Below, in pieces: positions 34,485 through 46,405 of a stretch of DNA of 64,000 bases (its first letter is position 1; each line of letters begins with the position of its first letter). A model generated the notes under the pieces. It was not told the origin of the DNA. It did no database searches and was given only the letters and a program-made list of their open reading frames with translations. Source of the stretch: Cylindrodendrum hubeiense (taxonomy: Eukaryota > Ascomycota > Sordariomycetes > Hypocreales > Nectriaceae); NCBI GenBank assembly GCA_014621425.1, contig JAANBB010000014.1, positions 62,001-126,000 of the forward strand, given 5' to 3'. The position numbers and the translations under genes are program-made.

Positions 34485-36502
34485 TGGTATATGAGCTGTA
34501 AATAGTAGTCAGATTGGTGTATCCACTTGCATCTAGTAAGCACGCTCTACCTCACCATGCGAGCAATCTTGCTGTTTGATGCGCGGTTTATTGCACAGTT
34601 GGCATTCACCGGAAGCCGTGAATCTAACCCACGAGTATGCCCGATCGGTTGTTTGTATGAGAATTTGGATATCGTTTTGTCATGAAATGAACACAAAGTG
34701 AGGCATGGTCGTGGGCAAACTCCCATTACTGATGCTATACGAGACATGCAGCTGTGATTGACATTCAGGATATTCTTCAATGAGCGGTGGGTACAAATGA
34801 ACACGTGACTGCCAAGACTAACAAGAGTTTAGTACGTTTGCTAAACCATGGTCTGGAAATCGCGCTGGTTCGAATTAGATAGTCTCGGTTTCGGTAAAGG
34901 AGGGTTGGGTTGAATATCACGTGACGTAAATGTTGTCACAACTATGTTTCGGGGCTCAAAGCATCCCGTTTAATGGCTACGATTTGAAAAACGCAACAGC
35001 ATATCGAAATGGCAGAGAATGGGCAAAATAACCCCAGATCAAGAGAGGACCCTATTAGCGAACGAGAAGGTGGCCATTTTCGGGATGACCATTAGTTCGC
35101 AGAGCGACGTCTCGATATTGACAATGCGACGCTAGTTGGAAATGTGAATGAATTACCAGTCAAAGTAATAGCAAAGATGTGACAATTGGGGGTCCTATAC
35201 AATAGCTACTCAATTGTAGGATAGGTCAAACCTATGTAGAAAATTTATTTTAATAGGCAGTCAGGCCTATCAGGTTGAATAATAAGAGACAATAGGGTAG
35301 GTAAAATACTACTAAAATAATAGCAATAGTACTCAATATAATCCAGTCGAATTAACAGCTGGGGAACTGCTTATAATGTTATGCAATCTCCAGGCGTCTT
35401 TTTATTCTGGTATGTACTTATACAGTTACAAGATAGGTCTTCTTATCACAGGACAGGTGAGCGAGCGACCTACTAAAGCTCACCTGCTACTTGACCTATC
35501 CCCCACGCTCTTGCATAAAATATGGCCGTAGTGTCGATTATGCTATTTATGCTATCTGTGACCGCCGGGTTTCAGCATAGCCGTAACACACAACCATGTC
35601 AGCATGTATTAACCGAGATCCAAAGAAAGAAAGAAGCCGTCAGCAAACTTCCACTTATCTGTTCATCCTTGGGCTGGTGCGCTGTGGATACCAACTATAG
35701 TGTAATAGAAATGTCTTATCATCAGTCCTGACTGAGATACCTACTTCGGAAAGAATCATGATACTTTCTACATACTCAAGCGCACTCAATAGTATGCGCG
35801 TTGCACGAGAGGCAGGCTAAACCCATTACAGCAGGTTATACCGGCATTGGCGTTTGGAGGGGCAGCCCCCTATCTACCAAACTTGGAACCGTCTTAAAGT
35901 GGAATATTACACCGTTATCTCGTTCGCAATATAGTCGGAAGGGCACTTTACCAAAACAGGTATGGTTATGTACTATCTAGTCATATGCTCAAACTAGGAG
36001 GCGTTATCCATCCGCTCACATGATCGGGTGTATGCCGTGTGCCTCCGCCGTGCCGCATGATCAGCGGATATAGACAACCGACAGATACCGCATTTGACAG
36101 TCGATTCAATAAGCAGAGTACGCAGCATTTGAATTATTAAATTGGGATGGAGATTAGTTAATGGGAGAGGGAGTTCTATATTCAAAGTAACCCTTCAAGA
36201 GGGTCAAGTTGACTACAAAATTCCAAAGGTTTATTCACGTTTATTCAAGCAGAGAGCACAGCCAAGGATACCTATTTTGCCCATCGTTGATTCATTTAAT
36301 CATGGCCACTGAGCTAGGCAGAGCTATTCCCGCATTTACTACGTTCAAAGAACCGTCGCGTGTGCAATAGATAAAGTCACAATATGGATAAATCCAAATA
36401 ATATAGGTAGTTAAACATTGCTAAAGAAATCGTACAAATACACTGCCCTCTTCTCCATGTCATCTAATAAGCTTCAAGTATGAGTATTATCATGCCATCA
36501 GA
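34485..36502. other. AT-rich intergenic block
   Basis: About 2 kb with no recognised gene. The middle (35160-35500) is clearly AT-rich with many TA and TAG/CTA words and contains short inverted repeats, consistent with a degenerate mobile element. Confidence 0.5.
35219..35501. repeat. Possible degenerate MITE with 11 bp terminal inverted repeats
   Basis: GGATAGGTCAA (35219-35229) is mirrored by TTGACCTATCC (35491-35501), a perfect 11 bp pair. Inside, CAGGTGAGC (35454-35462) pairs with GCTCACCTG (35478-35486). The interior is AT-rich and non-coding. No clear target duplication. Confidence 0.4.
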
Positions 36503-38275
36503 TTATTCATCATGGGTAGGCGGTCCAGCATAGTTCTTGCGACCCCAGACCCAGTACCAGACTCCAGAGACCAAAGTAGCAGCAACAAAAACAACCGAGG
36601 CGTAGTTCATCGTTGTGGACGAGACAGGCAGAGCCGAAGGCATACAGAATAGGGGCACAACAAATGAAGCCCAAGCTACATAATTAGTAATAACTCTGGT
36701 AAAATAGGACGCGGGGGGGACATACCAACAGCAACTATATTCGAGACGAAACCGAAAGCTCCAAGATTGAAACTAGCATTCTTGACCTTCTTGCGACCAG
36801 TAAAGAGGTTGATGGCGATGGGGACTGTATACGAGGTAGTCAAACAAATGACCCCAACCCCAGAAAAGGCGTTGAAAGCAGCGGAAGAACCGAAGTAGAC
36901 GATGCCCAAAATGATTTGTACTGCCATGCTCAGCATCATCGCGTTGAATGGCATATCAAGTTTCTTATGGATAACCATCCACCACTTGGATCCAGGGACA
37001 GCGCCATCTCGTGCGAAAGCCCAGACGCAGCGTGAGGATGCGGTTGTGCATCCAATGCCACACATGGTGCCAAGAATCATCAGTGGGAGTAGAAGAGCAA
37101 AAGCGATTCCGGAAGATCCAACGGCACTCTTCACAATAAGGGGGAATGGTTGACTCGACGCGATCAGGGTCGAAATTTCCGGGAGGACAAACACCATAGG
37201 GATGAGGAACAGGAGGCCGACAATGAAGTTGAAGAAGACCGTAGCGATCAGAGCTTTTGGCACTTGGATCGAAGGTTTCTGCACTTCTTCGCACATTCTA
37301 TAATAACTTAGCAACATGTAAGCAGAAAGATAATGTAATTAAGTTAACTTACGAGACGATCATTCCAGTTGAAGAGGTTCCATAACCAGCTTGGAGCAGG
37401 CCAATACAAAACGACCAGCCTGGAGTCCAGCCCGAAGATACCTCAAAGTTAGTAAAGGTGTACTCGGCAGTGTGGCGCCCATGCTTTGCAAGAACTAAGC
37501 AGGTAATAATAATGGCAAGTACGCCGGCAATGGTCAAGAAGATAGCAGCAGTCTGAGTAGCACAGTTAGCGTGGGACGATTAGGTCAGAAAGACCAGTCA
37601 ATTCTCACATCAAGGAGTGGTAGCCAGCGATTGCCCAAAGCTGATACAGCATTGCAAAGAAAGGTCATAGCAAGGAAGATGAGGAAGACTTGGTAAGCCT
37701 CCCCAGCTAATACCCCAACACCGGGCGCAGTCTCAAATACATTGACGCAGGAGACAATGAATTGAGTAGTGCCAAAGGTCACAGCCAGTGTGATGGTGAT
37801 ATTGCCAACCAGATACAACCAGCCGCAGATCCAGCCTGCAATCCGGCGCCATCGCATAGGAGCAAGCATAAAAGCTTGATAGTATACTCCTAAGGTGACA
37901 GATTAGTAAGTGAAGATTGTTAGATACCGAGAAGGAAGATTATGTACCCCCAGCAGTAGGATAAATACTGGTAATTTCTCCAAGAGAGGCGGCAACACAT
38001 AAAGTAATCAAGGATATAGCGACCCAGCCCCAAATAATGTTAACAGGACCGCCTCCTACCAAGGGGTAGTACATGGTTGTAGCCAAGCCATAGGGTATAG
38101 ATGCCAAGATGACAGCCATAAATGTTACTTGGAACGTCGATCGGTTGCGTGCAAGTTCAGGGCTGTAGCCAAGATTCTCAAGTAGCTCATCCGCTAGTTC
38201 ATTACTAGCTGGAACGCCATTTGCTTCCGCATCCTTGTGGTAGTCGGAATCATTCTTCGAATCGGTGAGAGACAT
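36503..38275 (-). CDS. APC-superfamily amino acid / GABA / choline-type permease
   Basis: Five exons, 38275-37948, 37889-37609, 37552-37353, 37297-36726 and 36675-36503, encode 517 aa. Introns are 50-58 nt and every phase fits. Residues 1-40 are hydrophilic; then come twelve hydrophobic helices. Typical words are NRSTFQVTFMAVILASIPYG, GEITSIYPTAGGVYYQAFML, ICGWLYLVGNI, MCEEVQKPSIQVPKA (the conserved loop after TM6) and CVWAFARDGAVPGS. This is the fungal Uga4/Hnm1-like branch of the APC family, taking up GABA, choline or amino acids with protons at the plasma membrane. Which substrate is used cannot be told. It is divergent in character from the sugar transporter upstream but on the same strand, 1.35 kb away. 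Confidence 0.9.
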
Positions 38276-39628
38276 TTCGTGGCAGAATTCGCGTACTCGG
38301 AGACGGGATCGGTATCAATTGAACAGCACCGCCCATTAGGCACGGAAAGGGAATGGTTTTATTGTGGCAATTGTACTGATCGACGAATAGTTGTGGGGAT
38401 ACGGGGTCATCAATAGTAATAGCACGTCTGTTGATTGGCCCGGGTGGGTGGCGATGGTGGAGGAAGGACTGTAGCAAGAAAAAGGGAAAAGCAAAAAAGA
38501 GGAGAGAAAACGATCATATAAGAGAAAATGACAGAATGGCAATCCCAGCCCGGGTAATCGGCCACTATCTCTTGAGCACCAACATTGGGGCTGAGGCTGG
38601 CGTATGAAAGTATGTCGCGCGTGCGTGGGTAGCTTCTCAGGAAGAAACGACCCGTTTCCGCGGAGTAAATGCCCTAGGCCAGAAGGGGCAATCCTCCTCG
38701 AAATGTAGCGTTCCTATTAGCCCACGTCTGAGCTTCCTTGACGTAATTAACATCGTGAAACGGAAGCTCGGGGACGTCGACGACGTATTTCGCTGACAAC
38801 TTCCCTTTCCGTCATAGCGGCTATGCGGGTATCCGCCCTCTATGGGGTAATCATTAACGCGGCAACAATCAGCAGCAAAACACCGATGACGTATGAGTAA
38901 TTTACTTGGCATGATGCTAGTGAGGTGAAGGAAGTCGGCCTTGTCCTTGCGTGGGGTTCCGAGCAGCCGGTTCCCTATGTTTCGGAAAGTCGATGGCTTA
39001 CGGAGACCCTTTTCACTGGATGCGTGGGCGCGTCAATCGCCCCTCCAAGCGATCCGGCATGCACGCATTCATTGACTAGAATTCAGATACGTTCAATTTA
39101 AGCAGTCGAACATGACATGGTCTTAATTTGAGGAATTGGCCACTATCAGGGTGATGACTTGATGACGTCGTCACTTCTTCTCCTACGACCTGATTTAATA
39201 CGAAGTCTTACTCCGTACTGTTCGTGGGGATCCCTTCCTCAACCCATCCCTGCCCAATAGCCATTGCCGCTTAAGTCATCCCATAGGAGCCCAAGGTTCT
39301 GGGGACATAAGGCTCTGATGCAGGAGGTAGGGGGTACCATGGCAATCATGATTACCCTCGTATGACCATTCTTATCACCTCTTACGATTAGAATCACTGT
39401 GGATAAGTACGTAAACGATTCTAATTCTCCATTCTGTAATTCCACATTAGTCCCACATTGATTAGGTACATTGCGCCTATTAAACATTGCGCCCAGTGCT
39501 GAAGGCGCATGAGCAAAGCAGCTCCAGTCATGAAACCCCAGTTCTGGCCGGGCTAACCCTGTCAATTCTCTACCCATCAACGAATATGCTTGTATCATCC
39601 CGATATAATTGGGACTCTACCGCCACAT
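38276..39628. other. Intergenic, permease promoter
   Basis: No coding sequence recognised; frames near 39240-39600 have no domain and run through apparent non-coding DNA. Confidence 0.5.
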
Positions 39629-41456
39629 TTAAGCTGATGTGGTGCCAGAGTTAGACTTCTCATCATAGACCTCCCGCAAGACTCGCTCCTTCTTGGCGAC
39701 ATCCTCGACACCGCTGCGGTCGTTGAACACCTCGTCCATCTCCTCCAAAGTCTTTCCAGTTGTCTCCGGGATGAAGAACCACACCCAGGCGAAGGACAGC
39801 ACACAGAAAGCAGCAAAGAAGACGTATGCCACAAACCCAGTCTTTTGCACGAGGGGGGGAGTGATGAGACCGATAATGAAGTTATTGATCCAGTCTTATA
39901 ACATCGTTAGCATCGCTATGTTTGAGTCTTGAGTGGGTATTGGAGGTGAACTTACTTGAACAGGTAGAAATAGCAACGCCCTTGGCTCGCAGGCTAGAGG
40001 GAAAGATCTCGGATGGCATAGCCCACGGAACCGGTGCCCAAGAAGCTCCAAAAACGAAGATGTAAAAGAGCAAGAGTGCGACGCTGGCCCAACCTTCGGC
40101 AGTATGGGTCTCCCAAGTCTTTGAGAACAGTCCAACCGTAACGGAAATAATGAGGAGCGGAATAAATGTAAAGACGCTACCAAAAAGCAGAGTGCTCTTG
40201 CGTCCAAATCGATCCGGCGTTCCGAGACTAGTAACGACACCGAGCAACTGCACAATGTTGAGCACACCTGACATAATGAGTTGCATCTCGCGGTCCAGAC
40301 CCATGGTTCCGAAGAGAGTAGGGGAGTAGTAGATGAGGGCGTTGATACCGAGAAATTGCTGGAAGAACATGAGTCCGGCACCGACGAGGGTGCGGCGCCA
40401 GCAGCCATCCTTGAAGCAATCGGTCCAGCTAACAATTTCGAGCTTGATCTTGCTGGTTGCGTCCTCCCGGTTTACCAGCTTGGGGTGTCTCTCTGCGAGG
40501 ACTCCAGCTTGGAAGCGTGACTCGGTGATGATGTGTATCCATTCGAGGCGGACACGAGCGTCGGTATCGGGAAGACGGCGGATCTTAGCAAGGGTTTGAA
40601 GTGCCTCATCCTCGCGGCCCTTGGACGCGAGCCAGCGCGGGGAGTACGGTAGAAGTGTCGCGCCGAAGCCGAGGATGAGACCCGGTACAATTTGGAGAAG
40701 AAAGGGAAGTTGCCACGACCAGTTGGTGGACATGTTCATGGTTGCTAGGTGATCCAAAAGGCGACGACGACGCCGAAGACGACAAATAAGGCTTCGAACA
40801 CGAGAAGGGAGCCGCGGATCTCGGGGGGAGAAATCTCGGAGATGTATAGAGGCACGACCATAGACAACCTAGCGATGTTAAACAGCTGCAAAGCGACGTG
40901 AGGGGGAGTTTCTTACATTCCAATTCCCATTCCACCAATGAATCGACCAGCAACCAGCATATTGTAGTTGACCGCACCGGTCTGAAGGGCAGAACCAATC
41001 GTGAAAATGACAACCGAAATCATGATAGAACGCTTTCGGGAGACCCAGTCGGCGATCCAGCCCTGGTTGAGCGCTCCGATGAAAGCGCCTAGGGTGATCA
41101 TGGCGGTCATAAGACCCTTCTTGAAACCGGCGCCGGGAGCATCGTCGGAGACTTCGGGGAAGCGGTTGAGGAAATGGTCCATGACGAGAGTGACGCTGAT
41201 GATGCCCTGGTCGTAGCCGAAAAGAAGACCGCCGATGGCCGAGAAGGCAGCGCACGCGGCGACGTAGGGGGAGGAGAAGAGGCCGCGGAAGCCTGCAGCG
41301 CGAATGTCAGAAGGAACCAAGGTGAAATATTGAAGCAGAGTTGATCATACCGGCTGGTCCATATGGCTCTACAGACGTATCCAAGGGAACATGCTCGGCC
41401 ATAGTGACGCCATAATCACTATCATCCAGCTTCCCGTCAGTGGTTTTGGCAGCCAT
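39629..41456 (-). pseudogene. MFS sugar transporter (lactose/hexose type) with single frameshift
   Basis: Exons are 41456-41351, 41292-40917, 40868-39956 and 39894-39629, with introns of 58, 48 and 61 nt. Sugar-porter landmarks are all present: GGLLFGYDQG, GRFIGGMGIGM, PLYISEISPPEIRG, SPRWLASKGR, QQFLGINALIYYSP, DRFGRK and PETTGKTLEEMDEVF. In exon 3 the reading frame of TM4 (VVVAFWIT) hits TAG at 40745-40747 and the next helix (NMSTNWSWQLPFLLQ) continues in another frame. Exon lengths sum to an open protein of about 553 aa only if one base is missing there. An intron removing the stop would delete TM4, so a real one-base deletion or a sequencing error is the simplest reading. The rest looks undamaged. 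Confidence 0.85.
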
Positions 41457-42931
41457 GGCGAAGATGCTGCGTCAGTATTGAGATTATTGTCGAAGTCGGT
41501 GGTTGAGTATGAAGGTGATGATTGAAGATATGCAAGCTCTCTTGGGACTTGACCAGTGGTGACGAACAGAAACATTGATGCAGAGGCGCACCGTCCCTTC
41601 TTATAGATCCAGACCGCATGACACTCTCAAGGGTATTGCGCTGTAGTATCATGGCCACGCCACATCAACAACCAATAACCATACTTTACTCGCTGCTTCA
41701 TGCTTCTCCACCTGCTTCATGGGTCAAAATCTGGGGTCTGGGGATACTGGGGCCAGCCGCAGGCGGAGGTGGAGTGGGCACGAGTCAGGCCCAGGTCGGG
41801 GTAAGAGCTAAATTGGAGAGCAGTACCACGATTCTGGTTCATGTAAAGACCCATAGCCAGGGTGAGGATCACTTTGGGAATCTGCATCCGCTCCCCGCGG
41901 TTCGGGTATTCTGACTCGTTTGGATGTCTCAGCTCCCCCGCTATCCCCAAGTTCTAGGCCTCAGTTCGAGGGTCTCTTAGGATCGCACGCAGAACAACCG
42001 GAACGGTTTGCCAGTCCTGGCCTTGACTATTTAGCTCGCGCGGTCAAAAGATAGAGTGAGGTGTATGGTGGCAGTGCGTCGCAATCCCCCAAGGGGTGCA
42101 TCTCCGCAGCCCTTACGCCCACACTTCCCGCTCCCCGTTCCCCAAATTGTTCTCGACTCCAGGTTGGCCCTCTGCTGATTGTCCAACTCTGGGTTAATAT
42201 ATGCTTATTGGAAATTGCAGCCTGACGGCATGTGGGGTGCATGTTGACTCCGTTGTAACGCGACAGGAGGTACATGGCTGCTTTCACTATATGTTCAACA
42301 GGACAGACCAGCGAGCGATGAAGATGATGCAGCAAACAGGTCATATCCGACCTTCAATGTAACTTCTCCAAAGATGCCAAGCCCAGATGCAAACCCAATC
42401 CCATCAACTCCAATCAAACTTCACCGGTTAACAAACATTGTCACAACTAAATTGGCCTCCACAGTCGAACCCCGTGGGGAAGTACGGCGGATGACCAGCA
42501 TCAGTCACCCCGCGCGATGGCTTTATTCCGAAATGGGCAAGTTGGGGCGATCCACCAGCGACATCCGACCAGGCAAGTCGAGCCGAGCTTCCCCCAAGGA
42601 CACACAACGCCATCGCCAAGGTGATATTTCGCCCCGTCTACAGATTCTGGACCCCAATTGCCAACAAATCAAGATTTGGCCTGAAAGCTCAAAGCATTAT
42701 GTCCTACTTCTCCGCAAAAACGTCCCGCGAGGGGGCTTCCCGAGCGTAGATGAGCGGGGTCCCCAACCCGTCTAGTGAAGTGAGACTAACACAGGCATCC
42801 ATATGGAAGGCTACATCCTGAATGGGAAGCTCTCTAGAGTTCTAGATCTCCAACCCTGCTCTCAGCCTGGTTCTCTCAAGCGTATGGGTCGCTGTAGACT
42901 GCAGCCCCAGTTTGGGGATGACGTCACTTGA
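41457..42931. other. Intergenic, sugar-transporter promoter
   Basis: Contains a cluster of CTGGGG sites near 41740. Frames at 42027-42344 and 42374-42775 show no domain. Confidence 0.5.
41731..41752 (+). promoter_or_regulatory. Three CreA/Mig1-type sites upstream of the sugar transporter
   Basis: CTGGGG occurs at 41731, 41738 and 41747, matching the SYGGRG consensus of the carbon catabolite repressor CreA. The sites lie 275-300 bp before the transporter ATG. Tight clustering is the usual form of functional CreA sites, but binding is inferred. Confidence 0.45.
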
Positions 42932-43459
42932 TTGACACTGTATCAACATTGTAGCTCTCGCAGATGCTCTGGTCGGAAGGAATGCCGATACAGGTCAAGA
43001 GCTTTGGGTAGTATTGCCATCATCTCACCAGTCTCTGCTGTACAACCAGTTGGGTTGAGGCCAGGTGGAGTAGAAAATGGTGCACTGATTACCTACTGTA
43101 TGAAGCTACCCTATATCGAGGCAAGTCTATGTCAGTGGCTTCGGGCCCTTATATTAGAGTTGCTACCGGGAGGAGTATTGGGTCTGGACCATGAAAAACA
43201 TGACCAGTGCACATTCGACTTTTGCGAACGCTCTCAACGCGACTACTCGTCAGTTGAGCAGCACCATGAGTGCGAGGACAGAAACGGCCTAACTTTCGTA
43301 GATGTGTTCTTATGGGATGTACTTGAAGAAGCTGAGAAGGCCGGACAGTCTACAGCCTGGAATTTAGATGGAGAGTCGGTGACCAAATTCCCGCAGCCCT
43401 ACATGGCCATCTCCCACGTCTGGTCAGATGGTAGTGTGATGACTACCCAACAAAAATAA
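42932..43459 (+). pseudogene. Relic of a HET-domain (HET-ankyrin type) gene
   Basis: An open stretch without a real N terminus. From about 43069 it reads GVENGALITYCMKLPY, EASLCQWLRAL, then CTFDFCERSQRDYSSVEQHH, TAWNLDGESVTKF and YMAISHVWSDG. This is the region before, and the first motif of, the HET domain in the large HET-ankyrin protein at 47477-52033 (SHVWIDG). Directly afterwards the frame ends, so the rest of the HET domain is missing. Cut at both ends, on the opposite strand to the intact HET genes. Confidence 0.75.
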
Positions 43460-43666
43460 TTTTACCACTTCTTATTGTTTTGGCGAGTCATAGGTCGTGA
43501 CAATAAATTGGATTGTCATACGTCTATTGGCCTTTATCTGGTAGCCCTAATCAGCCCTGCTCATTACTTTTAAGCTCTTTAGTTATTAAGATAACTCGGC
43601 TACTCCAGTTATCGCATGAATTAGCGGCGAAATCGTAACATTTACACTCCAAGCTATTAATAGAGT

Positions 43667-45997
43667 CTACTCTATCTCAAAAGTCTTCATCTCCCATTTC
43701 CTGTAACCCATGTCACTCAGCCAAGACTCACTAATGGCAATGTCAAAACTGCCAATTCTGGAGTAAATTTCCTTCTTCCTTTGGTTACCCTTCTTAACTT
43801 TAGCAAGCACAAGACCATAACCACGCAAGCCAAGCTGTCCAAGCCAAATGCACCGAACATCTTTCCCTCGTCGCAGCTGCCTCTGCCAACCTCTCCATCC
43901 GGGCGAGGCGTCTCCAATATCCAACCGGATATGCAATAATCCGGGATAGTCCCCATATGTTAACGCCCACGGCGGAACCACAGGTGCAATGAGGACGAGA
44001 GTACACGGGTGGATAGCCGCTAAGCCATCTGTTGTGTTAAGCCGTATTATATCCTCGAAACTTAGGTTGCTCATTTCGTTGTCTGTATTTTCAAAGAAAA
44101 CAGTGCACTCAACGTCCTCGAGCAGTCCGCACCCACCACTTTCCATCGTTGATGGGAAGCGCACATGGTTTCCCCATCCAGCCCAAGACCAAGTGGGACA
44201 CCCGGGCCTGCGTGGTGCGTATGTCTCAACAATAGATCGAGTGAGGGCGGCATTTACGCTTGTCTCGTCGTCCAATTCAGCCCAGTCAAGACCCGCATTT
44301 TCCTCAGATGGGGTATCATGAAACCATGCAAGAGCTGTCACAAAGAAGCGGGTACGATCTCCAGGGCTGTGCAGTGGGCTTCCGGGAAAAGGAATGGCCC
44401 ATATCTGGTGCACAGGATCATTGCGATTATCCTGATGATGCTCGATTATCCCTTTAAAGGCATTCAAAGAGTCCTTCATTTCAGTGAGGGTTCGTGAAGT
44501 AAATTTCCGCACAGATGACAGATAGGACCAATAGGTCTCCATGGAGTGCCCTATTGGGTCTCGGTTCCCGTGCATCTGGTAATACGGGCTGTTATGAAAC
44601 AACTCCCTACGCCTTGAGATTGACTCAGTGCCAAACGTAGGAATAAGAGAAATGCTTGGTTGACTGAACAGGCGATTTGCTGTAGAAACTGAGATGCGCT
44701 CACAAGTGTGTTCTCTGTTACACTCAAAATACACTTGGTCATCGAGAAAGATGAGCCGCCGACGACTTAGAACTGCTTCTTCGTACGTCCATCCGCGTGA
44801 GGCCCATGTTGACGCCAATATAGTTGTGATTGGGAGGCGTGGAACATATCGTACCGTAACGCCCGCGGCTTTCAGTGAAACTGATGGAGTTCTCTTCCTC
44901 CCATGCACCCCGGGGAGGCCATAATTCGCATCCTTGCCGGCTGCCGCTACCAGCACAAGTGCCGCGTTCCCATAGATGCGCCGCATCTGCTGTATTTGGC
45001 TGTCCTTTCTCTCTTTGTTCTCCTGATCGATGCAATATTGGTCGACCCACAGATATCGTCGACCCAGGCTTGTTGTCACTTGGATAGCATCCCTGAAAGT
45101 TTCCGCGATCTCAACAAGACGTGGACCGAGTTTGAGAGGCGAGGCAGGCTCTGGTCTCTGGTCACTGTTGTCTCTCTTCTTGGTTGGTCTAGTGCTGCCC
45201 CAGACGTAGCTCAGCGCGAAATATTCCACCTTGGAGTGCTCTAGCACCATAGGGCTTAGCTCAATCGTGCAGAGGCTCTTCCCAGGACATCTCAAGCCGC
45301 ATTCATGGCGTGTATGGCTTCGACGGCAAACCTGGCTCTCTATGCAGTCGACCAATGTAAGGTTGCTAGAAAATGGCCGGGAGGTCCCGAAGCAGGGAGA
45401 CGAGTGTTTTGTTTGGCAGTATTCCAGCCATTCTCCCGCCAACTCTGGATTAAACTTGGAGGGAACATCTTGGATGGATACCAACCTCGGCTGATCCAAA
45501 CTTGCGCCCATCTCCTCGTCTGGGCACAGCGCAATAAATGACTCCAATTCCTCGACTATTGTCCCTTCCTCCAGAAAGTTCGCGCCACTCACAAGTTCGT
45601 TTGAGTACCGGCCCATGACCGCCACACATGTCGTATCGTCATCTGCCACTGCCCTAGCCATATCAGGAGTGATTAACCCTGTCTGAATACCCGTTTTCTG
45701 TGGCGTTTGCCTTATCAGAGAAAAGGTAACCAGTTCCACATACTGATCTGGGACTATGACTGAGGCTGGGTTTAACGCGAATACGAGCAGGGAACATAGT
45801 TGACAATCTACCTCCAAGCGGTATCGTATACGTGGTTCAGGTGGATGTGTAAGGGTCTGTCGTCTGTCTAGGATCAAGTTTAGGCAACCTGAACATAGTG
45901 AATAGGCTTGCCGGGTAATTGATGCGTGACTATTCGTTTCATTGTAGCCAGGTCTAGAGATTTGAATCGCAGGCTTTTGGTAGGACTGCTTACGCAT
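43667..45997 (-). CDS. HET-domain (heterokaryon incompatibility) protein
   Basis: Single exon, 776 aa, start placed at MRKQSYQKPAIQIS because the upstream extension has no ATG. The HET domain spans roughly residues 250-430 with all three signature blocks: YFALSYVWGS, RRYLWVDQYCIDQ and STWASRGWTYEEAVLSRRR. A cysteine-rich segment before it (CSGCLNLIL, CQLCSLLV, CRRSHTRHECGLRCPGKSLC) is common in this subfamily. HET proteins trigger programmed cell death when unlike fungal individuals fuse; the HET domain is TIR-related. The C-terminal half, including CPTWSWAGWGNHVRFP, is typical of HET proteins but of unknown function. No partner gene can be assigned. Confidence 0.92.
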   Translation of the reverse strand: MRKQSYQKPAIQISRPGYNETNSHASITRQAYSLCSGCLNLILDRRQTLTHPPEPRIRYRLEVDCQLCSLLVFALNPASVIVPDQYVELVTFSLIRQTPQKTGIQTGLITPDMARAVADDDTTCVAVMGRYSNELVSGANFLEEGTIVEELESFIALCPDEEMGASLDQPRLVSIQDVPSKFNPELAGEWLEYCQTKHSSPCFGTSRPFSSNLTLVDCIESQVCRRSHTRHECGLRCPGKSLCTIELSPMVLEHSKVEYFALSYVWGSTRPTKKRDNSDQRPEPASPLKLGPRLVEIAETFRDAIQVTTSLGRRYLWVDQYCIDQENKERKDSQIQQMRRIYGNAALVLVAAAGKDANYGLPGVHGRKRTPSVSLKAAGVTVRYVPRLPITTILASTWASRGWTYEEAVLSRRRLIFLDDQVYFECNREHTCERISVSTANRLFSQPSISLIPTFGTESISRRRELFHNSPYYQMHGNRDPIGHSMETYWSYLSSVRKFTSRTLTEMKDSLNAFKGIIEHHQDNRNDPVHQIWAIPFPGSPLHSPGDRTRFFVTALAWFHDTPSEENAGLDWAELDDETSVNAALTRSIVETYAPRRPGCPTWSWAGWGNHVRFPSTMESGGCGLLEDVECTVFFENTDNEMSNLSFEDIIRLNTTDGLAAIHPCTLVLIAPVVPPWALTYGDYPGLLHIRLDIGDASPGWRGWQRQLRRGKDVRCIWLGQLGLRGYGLVLAKVKKGNQRKKEIYSRIGSFDIAISESWLSDMGYRKWEMKTFEIE

Positions 45998-46405
45998 GAT
46001 TTTCGGATGTCGGTTGCGTGGCAGGGGGTGTTGTGAAGTGCAACTGGTGTTCAAAGCTACTCTTCGGGCATCCCAAAACCTAGCAGAACGAGTTCTTTAA
46101 TTGGTATAAAAATTGATATTGTTGGAGAGTAAAGTGACTGTGGATTCTCAGGCTAGATCGTGTATTTATATTTCGAACATGGTAGCAACTGGAAAGCCAC
46201 ATGATTAATGCCGATTTGCTCTCAGTGACGCTTCAACTGGGCTGAACCGCTGAAGTGAGACCTACAGCAGCTAGTAAACAATAGATTAGCTCTGTAGTAT
46301 CTCATTGGTAGCCTCGTCCTAAATTTAGAAATAGGAACGCGCAGAATAAAAGTTGGTGGCTGCACACGTAAACGCCGCTCAAATTATTTCCTGTCTACCA
46401 TTGGA
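45998..46405. other. Intergenic, HET gene promoter side
   Basis: About 400 bases upstream of the HET gene with no recognised feature. Confidence 0.5.

Noticed and set aside
34860..34900. TGGTTCGAATTAG as a tRNA B-box
   Set aside because: No A-box, anticodon stem or acceptor stem can be folded around it.
40748..40820. Intron hypothesis to remove the stop in the sugar transporter
   Set aside because: A GT...TAG solution exists but would delete the conserved fourth membrane helix and leaves no branch site.
42374..42775. 133-codon plus-strand frame upstream of the HET relic
   Set aside because: No domain and no relation to neighbouring genes.
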